A stretch of 38,588 bases of DNA, taken from NCBI GenBank assembly GCA_023417785.1, contig JAEZEH010000120.1:1-38588 (forward strand), in the 5' to 3' direction. Below the pieces are notes generated by a model. It was not told where the DNA came from. It saw nothing but the letters and a program-made list of their open reading frames with translations, and did no database searches. Made by a program: the position numbers and the translations under genes. Every line of letters starts with the position of its first letter. Within the stretch, counting starts at the first letter, position 1. Below, one piece after another: positions 33,971 through 38,588 of the stretch. This DNA is from Bacteroidota bacterium. Its GTDB lineage: Bacteria; Bacteroidota; Bacteroidia; Cytophagales; Cyclobacteriaceae.

Positions 33971-34037
33971 CTGCGAGCCATTTTTAGAGGCCGAAAACGC
34001 CCGAATGTTTTGCAAGGACCTAGCCACACCGTTGTAC

Positions 34038-34068
34038 TTGCACGCCATGTGAAATTTACCTAGATTTG
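34038..34068 (+). promoter_or_regulatory. Bacteroidota-type promoter of the nuclease-helicase gene
   Basis: TTG at 34038-34040, 20 bases, then a perfect TAGATTTG at 34061-34068. Transcription would start near 34074, leaving a leader of about 145 bases before the ATG at 34220. This argues against the GTG at 34112, which lies inside the leader hairpin, as the translation start. Confidence 0.65.
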
Positions 34069-34074
34069 ATTGGA

Positions 34075-34118
34075 AGCCCATCCGTTTTGAAACAGGTAAT
34101 GCTGTTAACGGGTGGGCT
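34075..34118 (+). promoter_or_regulatory. Stem-loop at the predicted 5' end of the helicase mRNA
   Basis: A 12-bp stem with one G-T wobble (AGCCCATCCGTT at 34075-34086, AACGGGTGGGCT at 34107-34118) closes a 20-base loop. It begins within a base or two of the start site predicted from the promoter at 34038-34068. No U-tract follows, so it is not a typical terminator. It may stabilise the message. Confidence 0.55.
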
Positions 34119-34219
34119 GTATCATTTTATCCGATTTACGTTATGGTAATTGTATCCGTACATCAACACAGTTTCACGATGCAGTTCCCGTTTGGCCGGA
34201 TCAATCCAACTTCGCGCTG

Positions 34220-37200
34220 ATGAAACTTGTTAACGACAAAATCCGCCTTTTCCCCACCGACTTGTCCACACACCTGGGCTGTGTGCATGCCACCGAACTC
34301 GAAAGGCTGGTAGTGGTTGACCCCGAAAACCATAAGCGACCTCACGTCAACAATCCATCGCTCGAAGCACTGGCTGAACGGGGTCGCGAACATGAAGCGG
34401 CGTATGTGAAGTATCTGAAAGACTCCGGCCTCAAGGTCGTGGAAATGGATATGAACGCCAAAGTCAATGAAACCATCGCCCACATGGAAGATGGGGTCGA
34501 TGTTATCGTTCAGGCCGTTCTTGCGGATGACACGTGGAACGGAAGAGCGGATATCCTGTTGAAAGTGGATAAGCCCAGCCGCCTTGGCGCCTGGTCGTAC
34601 GAAGTGCAGGACACGAAACTCGCCCTCGACACGAAAGCGGGAACGATCCTGCAGCTTTGTGTCTATGCCGACATCGTGGAAATGATCCAGCATAGATCGC
34701 CCGAATTGCTTTGGGTGGTCAAGCCCGGCACTCCCTTCGAAAAGGAGTCGTTCCGCTACGATGATTTCAAGGCCTACTTCAGACGCACGCGTCAATCGTT
34801 TTTAGAGACGATCAATTCCGGACCTCAGAATACCTATCCCGAACCGGTGGACCAATGCAGCATCTGCCGTTGGTGGCGTGCGTGCGATGCAAAGCGGCAT
34901 GCAGATGATCATCCCTCGCTGATTGCGGGCATTCACAAGATGCACATCTCCGAATTGCGCCGTCACGACATCTTCACGCTGGAACAGTTCGCGAACCGGG
35001 ATCAGCCACTGCCTCAGCCTCCGCTGCGCGGAAACGCAGCCGCGTATACAAAGGTGCACCATCAGGCGCGAATCCAGCTAAAGGGACGTGGCCGCGAAAA
35101 GCCGATTCATGAATTGCTTCCCCTCGAGGCACACAGGGGCTTGTACCGACTTCCCGAGCCCGACGCAGGCGATGTGTATTTCGACATCGAGGGTGATCCG
35201 TTTTACCCCGGCGGCGGAATTGAATATCTCCTGGGTGTCGTGATACGGAATGAGAACGGCGAACTGATCTACAAAAGGTATTGGGCGAAAAATCTCGAAG
35301 AAGAGAAACAGATCTTCGGTGAATTCATGCGGTTTCTCCTGGACCGGTGGACACAGTTTCCCGACATGCACATTTACCATTATTCGCCTTACGAGCCTTC
35401 CGCGATAAAACGCCTGGCGTCAAAGCATGCGCTGCACGAGGAGGACAATGACCGGCTCTTGCGCGGACTGCGTTACATCGACTTGCACGCGATATCGAAA
35501 GAAACCCTGCGCGCCAGTGTGGAACGCTACTCGTTGAAAGACCTGGAAAAGTTCACGGACTATATCCGTAAGGTAGACCTGGCGTTGGCCGGACCCGCGC
35601 GACGGAACCTTGAATTCATGCTCGAATTCCGGAGCGGACTGGAAATTGACCCGCAACTCATGGATATGGTGCAGGATTACAATGAAGACGACTGCCGCGC
35701 GACGCACGCGCTGCATGTATGGCTGGAAGGCATCCGCAGCGATGAGATAGGAAAGGGAGTTAGTCTGCCGCGACCGGTACCCAAAGATGATAAGCCGTCG
35801 GAAACGCAAAGCCTGAATCAGGAGAAACGGAACACACTTTTTCAGAAGCTGGTCCGGGATATCCCGTCAGACTCATTGCAACGAACCCCGGAGCAGCGCG
35901 CGAAGTGGTTGCTCGCACATCTCGTGCATTACTTCAACCGCGAGGAGAAGACCAACTGGTGGGAGTACTACGCCCGCGAGGACCTGGATTTTGACGCGCT
36001 ATTCAACGAACGTAAGGCCATCGCGGGTCTGGAATTCGTGTGTGAGCTGCCGAAGGAAGGACAACAGTCAGTTTCGCGGCAGCGGTACAGGCTTCCGCCA
36101 CAGGAGATTTCGATCAGCAAGGATAATGAGCTGCGCGAAATTAGAGGCGGCGAAAAGTGGGGATCCGTTTTGCGTATCGACACCGATCGCTGGGAGATCG
36201 ACGTGGTGAAGACGCGAAAGTCAAAAGATATCCACCCCTCGGCAGTACATATCAAGGAAGGCGTGACGACAGCAAAGCTCGAAGCTTCGTTGATGACGAT
36301 TGGTGATAACATTGCCACCCACGGATTCGAGGCTGCCGGTCACGAAACCGCGAAGCAGCTCCTCTTGCAGCTACCGCCAAGATTTATCGGTTACAACGGT
36401 GGGCCTATTCTCCGGCAAGACGAAGATCCCTGCGACGGCGCCATCCGTGCCGCGCTGGCGCTGGATAACAGTGTGCTGGCCATTCAGGGTCCCCCGGGCA
36501 CCGGCAAAACACACGCCGGGGCACTGATGATACTAGCGCTGGTCAAGGCCGGCAAAAAAGTCGGAGTTACCGCCGTAAGCCATAAGGTGATCAACAATCT
36601 GCTATCAAAAGTATATGAACTTGCCGGTAGCCAGTCAGTGGCACTGGTCCATAAAGACGATTCCGGTGATCCCCCTGAGGGTGTACTCGAAGTAGGCAAC
36701 GATGCCGCCTATGACCACCTTCACCGCGGTGCCGTCGTCGGTGGAACGGCATGGCTATGGGCCGTCGATGCCGCCGCAGGCAAAGCCGATTATCTCTTCG
36801 TTGACGAGGCCGGCCAGATGTCACTTGCTATGGTTATCGCGGCCTCACGCGGTTGCCGCAACTTGATCCTGCTTGGCGATCCCCAGCAGCTTGAACAACC
36901 ACAACGCGGAGCCCATCCCGAAGGCGCCGACGTGGCAGCCCTCACGCACCTGCTCGAAGGCAGGAACACAATTCCCGAAGACAAGGGTATCTTCCTGGGT
37001 ATGACACGCCGGCTCCATCCCAAGATCACTGCATTCACCAGCGAGATTTACTATGAAGGGAAGCTGCTTTCACAACGCGGACTGGAAAACATGAAGATCA
37101 TTGGTGACAGTCCGTTCGCCGGCGCCGGACTCTTCTACGTTCCTGTGAACCACGTCGCCAACCAGAACCGCTCCGACGAAGAAGTAGCTGCCATTTGCGA

Positions 37201-37612
37201 CCTTGTCCGCGACCTCACCACCACCAATCTCCACTGGACAAACCGGAAAGGCGAGACCATTCCGATAACAAATGCCGACATCCTCGTCGTCGCGCCCTAC
37301 AACGCGCAGGTAGCCGCCTTAGCCGACGCCCTGCCAGGCTTCCGGGTCGGCACCGTCGACAAATTCCAGGGTCAGGAAGCCGCCATCGTCATTTACTCGA
37401 TGACCACTTCCTCCGCCGAAGACGCGCCCCGCGGTATGAGCTTCCTATACTCACCCAACCGCTTCAACGTTGCCACAAGCCGCGCCCTCGTCGCGTGCAT
37501 CCTCGTCGCCACCAAAACCATCTTCTCCGCCGAATGCCGGACTATTGAACAGATGAAGTGGGTGAATGGGGTTTGTAGGTATGGGGAGATGGGGGTGCTG
37601 ATTGGAGTTTAG
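34220..37612 (+). CDS. TM0106-type RecB-like nuclease / DEDD exonuclease / SF1 helicase fusion
   Basis: Starting at the ATG at 34220 the protein has 1130 residues. Its first part is a RecB/Cas4-like nuclease with GRADILLKV (D111), EVQDTK (D131, K133) and QLCVY (Q145, Y149). Four cysteines at C21, C213, C216 and C222 have the Cas4/AddB spacing expected for a 4Fe-4S cluster. The middle is a predicted 3'-5' exonuclease with YFDIEGDP (D322, E324) and DYNEDDC (D486, D490). The last part is an SF1B helicase with Walker A GPPGTGKT (757-764), VDEAGQMSLA (D862-E863), VAPYNAQV, VGTVDKFQGQE and a closing FNVATSRA motif. It acts on DNA, probably in repair or defence. An in-frame GTG at 34112 lies inside a leader hairpin and its extension is not protein-like. 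It stands alone, with no CRISPR or restriction genes nearby. Confidence 0.9.
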   Translation: MKLVNDKIRLFPTDLSTHLGCVHATELERLVVVDPENHKRPHVNNPSLEALAERGREHEAAYVKYLKDSGLKVVEMDMNAKVNETIAHMEDGVDVIVQAVLADDTWNGRADILLKVDKPSRLGAWSYEVQDTKLALDTKAGTILQLCVYADIVEMIQHRSPELLWVVKPGTPFEKESFRYDDFKAYFRRTRQSFLETINSGPQNTYPEPVDQCSICRWWRACDAKRHADDHPSLIAGIHKMHISELRRHDIFTLEQFANRDQPLPQPPLRGNAAAYTKVHHQARIQLKGRGREKPIHELLPLEAHRGLYRLPEPDAGDVYFDIEGDPFYPGGGIEYLLGVVIRNENGELIYKRYWAKNLEEEKQIFGEFMRFLLDRWTQFPDMHIYHYSPYEPSAIKRLASKHALHEEDNDRLLRGLRYIDLHAISKETLRASVERYSLKDLEKFTDYIRKVDLALAGPARRNLEFMLEFRSGLEIDPQLMDMVQDYNEDDCRATHALHVWLEGIRSDEIGKGVSLPRPVPKDDKPSETQSLNQEKRNTLFQKLVRDIPSDSLQRTPEQRAKWLLAHLVHYFNREEKTNWWEYYAREDLDFDALFNERKAIAGLEFVCELPKEGQQSVSRQRYRLPPQEISISKDNELREIRGGEKWGSVLRIDTDRWEIDVVKTRKSKDIHPSAVHIKEGVTTAKLEASLMTIGDNIATHGFEAAGHETAKQLLLQLPPRFIGYNGGPILRQDEDPCDGAIRAALALDNSVLAIQGPPGTGKTHAGALMILALVKAGKKVGVTAVSHKVINNLLSKVYELAGSQSVALVHKDDSGDPPEGVLEVGNDAAYDHLHRGAVVGGTAWLWAVDAAAGKADYLFVDEAGQMSLAMVIAASRGCRNLILLGDPQQLEQPQRGAHPEGADVAALTHLLEGRNTIPEDKGIFLGMTRRLHPKITAFTSEIYYEGKLLSQRGLENMKIIGDSPFAGAGLFYVPVNHVANQNRSDEEVAAICDLVRDLTTTNLHWTNRKGETIPITNADILVVAPYNAQVAALADALPGFRVGTVDKFQGQEAAIVIYSMTTSSAEDAPRGMSFLYSPNRFNVATSRALVACILVATKTIFSAECRTIEQMKWVNGVCRYGEMGVLIGV

Positions 37613-37723
37613 ATATTACTTGGTGTTTACCAAAAGTCATTGTTTGATGATTGATTTAATATTTTGATTTTTTTTGACGCAAATTATCATTTGACGATGC
37701 AGCGAACCTGTACCGATTTCTCA

Positions 37724-37731
37724 TAATTTTG
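37724..37731 (+). promoter_or_regulatory. -7 element before the PorP/SprF gene
   Basis: TAATTTTG matches TAnnTTTG exactly and lies 14 bases before the start codon. The nearest TTTG is 30 bases upstream, too far for a standard -33 element, so the call is tentative. If used, the leader would be under 10 bases. Confidence 0.35.
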
Positions 37732-37745
37732 CTTCAATCGTTTTT

Positions 37746-38588
37746 ATGCACATGACTGTCAGACTCAATCTCGTTGTGTTGATCGTGCTCCTGAGTAGTA
37801 TGATTGGCAATAGCCAGACTTTACGAGGCACCATCTCCGACCCTTTTCAAAACTATTACTACGATTACAAACTGGCGAATCCGGCTTTAACCGGGATGCA
37901 CGGCAAGCATGCCATCACAACGTCTTACCTGGGTCGGCCAGGTGATGTCGATTTGTTTTACGCTTCCTATGAGGCCAGGGTTCCCGGAATTGGAAGTGCT
38001 GTAGGTGTTACGGCAATGTTGGGGGACATGTTTTCTCTCAGAACTTACAATGTCGGTGGACTCTTCAGTAAGCAAATTAAATTCAAATCCAATAGTGGAT
38101 TGTTTATCGGTACCCACGTTTATTATAAAAAGAGAATCATCAATTCCGATGCATATCGACCCCTTTCCCCGGATGACCCCCTGATAATCAGTGATGATCG
38201 TAGCAGTGCAAGTGCAGGTGCCGATTTCGGCGTGGCCTACAATAGAAAGAAATTAATATTGGCAGCGGGTGTCAAGAATATCCGGATGGGCTCCGTACCC
38301 GAAGAATTTGGTGGGTCTCAGTCCGAGTTCACTTCGTTCAACTTCCTGGTATCTCATGAGTTTGTTATTACGCCTGCCATCGAAGTAGTTCCGTCTTGCC
38401 TACTGGTTACCAATCCGAACGGAAGTCTCGCAGGATTGAACGCGACAGCAAAAATCCACAAATGGTTCATGGTCGGCGCTGGCAACAGGTTTAGAAACAG
38501 TAGCTCGGAATTTTCTTTCAATGTCGGTATCAACATCAAGGACTGGGTTCAGATTATCACGCATTGTTATTCGTCGACTAACCAGAAG
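37746..38588 (+). CDS. PorP/SprF family T9SS-associated outer-membrane protein (partial, 3' end outside window)
   Basis: The open frame runs from ATG 37746 off the right edge (281 codons, no stop). It begins with a signal peptide (LNLVVLIVLLSSMIGNSQT), then DPFQNYYYDYKLANPALTGM, the Y-x-x-NPA-x-x-G phrase that marks the start of PorP/SprF proteins. Later parts alternate short beta-strands (GSAVGVTAMLGDM, LRTYNVGGLFSKQI, AGADFGVAYNRKKLILAAGVKNI) as in an outer-membrane barrel. Family members belong to the type IX secretion and gliding machinery and often sit beside proteins with T9SS sorting domains. Full length would be about 300-340 residues. ATG 37752 is an alternative start. The giant T9SS client at 12644 is 17 kb away. 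Confidence 0.85.
   Translation, partial: MHMTVRLNLVVLIVLLSSMIGNSQTLRGTISDPFQNYYYDYKLANPALTGMHGKHAITTSYLGRPGDVDLFYASYEARVPGIGSAVGVTAMLGDMFSLRTYNVGGLFSKQIKFKSNSGLFIGTHVYYKKRIINSDAYRPLSPDDPLIISDDRSSASAGADFGVAYNRKKLILAAGVKNIRMGSVPEEFGGSQSEFTSFNFLVSHEFVITPAIEVVPSCLLVTNPNGSLAGLNATAKIHKWFMVGAGNRFRNSSSEFSFNVGINIKDWVQIITHCYSSTNQK

Larger units (their letters stand above)
33534..34219. other. Intergenic region with the right long repeat and helicase leader
   Basis: This region holds the right copy of the long repeat, a promoter and a stem-loop that belong to the helicase gene (all listed separately). A 90-residue frame over the repeat is not credible. No terminator for the macroglobulin gene is visible between 33534 and the repeat. 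Confidence 0.5.

Noticed and set aside
34112..34219. GTG-initiated extension of the nuclease-helicase
   Set aside because: The GTG lies in a stem-loop arm, the added 36 residues are not conserved-looking, and MKLVNDKIRLF at 34220 is a natural start.

Overview
The window looks like chromosomal DNA of a member of the Bacteroidota, most like Cytophagales-type gliding or soil bacteria. The grounds are a giant secreted protein ending in a type IX secretion (T9SS) sorting domain, a PorP/SprF-family protein at the right edge, a TonB-dependent receptor, an alpha-2-macroglobulin carrying a SusC-like segment, almost no Shine-Dalgarno sequences, and several promoters of the Bacteroidota form (TTG, 19-20 bases, TAnnTTTG). 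The order is inference. I see no rRNA, tRNA, CRISPR array or intact transposase.

Region 1 (1-9.5 kb) is part of an exopolysaccharide or surface-glycan locus. A plus-strand run encodes a GT4 glycosyltransferase, an ATP-grasp ligase, a membrane-anchored phosphatidylserine-decarboxylase-like enzyme and a DUF354 glycosyltransferase-like protein. Minus-strand genes encode a NodB-type deacetylase and an unusual sugar transferase. A Wzx-type flippase and a Wza-type outer-membrane export lipoprotein follow. No polymerase (Wzy) or co-polymerase (Wzc) gene is visible, so the locus probably continues to the left.

Region 2 (9.5-12.6 kb) is a low-density accessory stretch: a small Cys-containing Bacteroidota protein, a carboxymuconolactone-decarboxylase-family protein, the decayed start of a 3-hydroxyisobutyrate-dehydrogenase-type gene, a DUF3592 membrane protein, and a short reading frame with its own terminator.

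Region 3 (12.6-26.5 kb) holds a 2557-residue T9SS-exported repeat protein built from three super-modules of about 890 residues, a GH88/GH105 lipoprotein hydrolase whose promoter abuts its start codon, a TonB-dependent receptor, and a divergent choice-of-anchor-I lipoprotein.

Region 4 (26.5-38.6 kb) holds a small orphan protein, an 1851-residue alpha-2-macroglobulin with an intact thioester motif and an inserted carboxypeptidase-regulatory/SusC-like module, a fused RecB-like nuclease/DEDD exonuclease/SF1 helicase, and a partial PorP/SprF gene.

The most unusual non-coding features are (a) a family of about 115-bp elements, each a string of small hairpins with TTTA or CTTT loops, present at least four times between 21.6 and 34.0 kb, and (b) two near-identical direct repeats of about 360 bp that exactly bracket the alpha-2-macroglobulin gene. 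Functions are assigned by reading motifs by eye; no database search was run.
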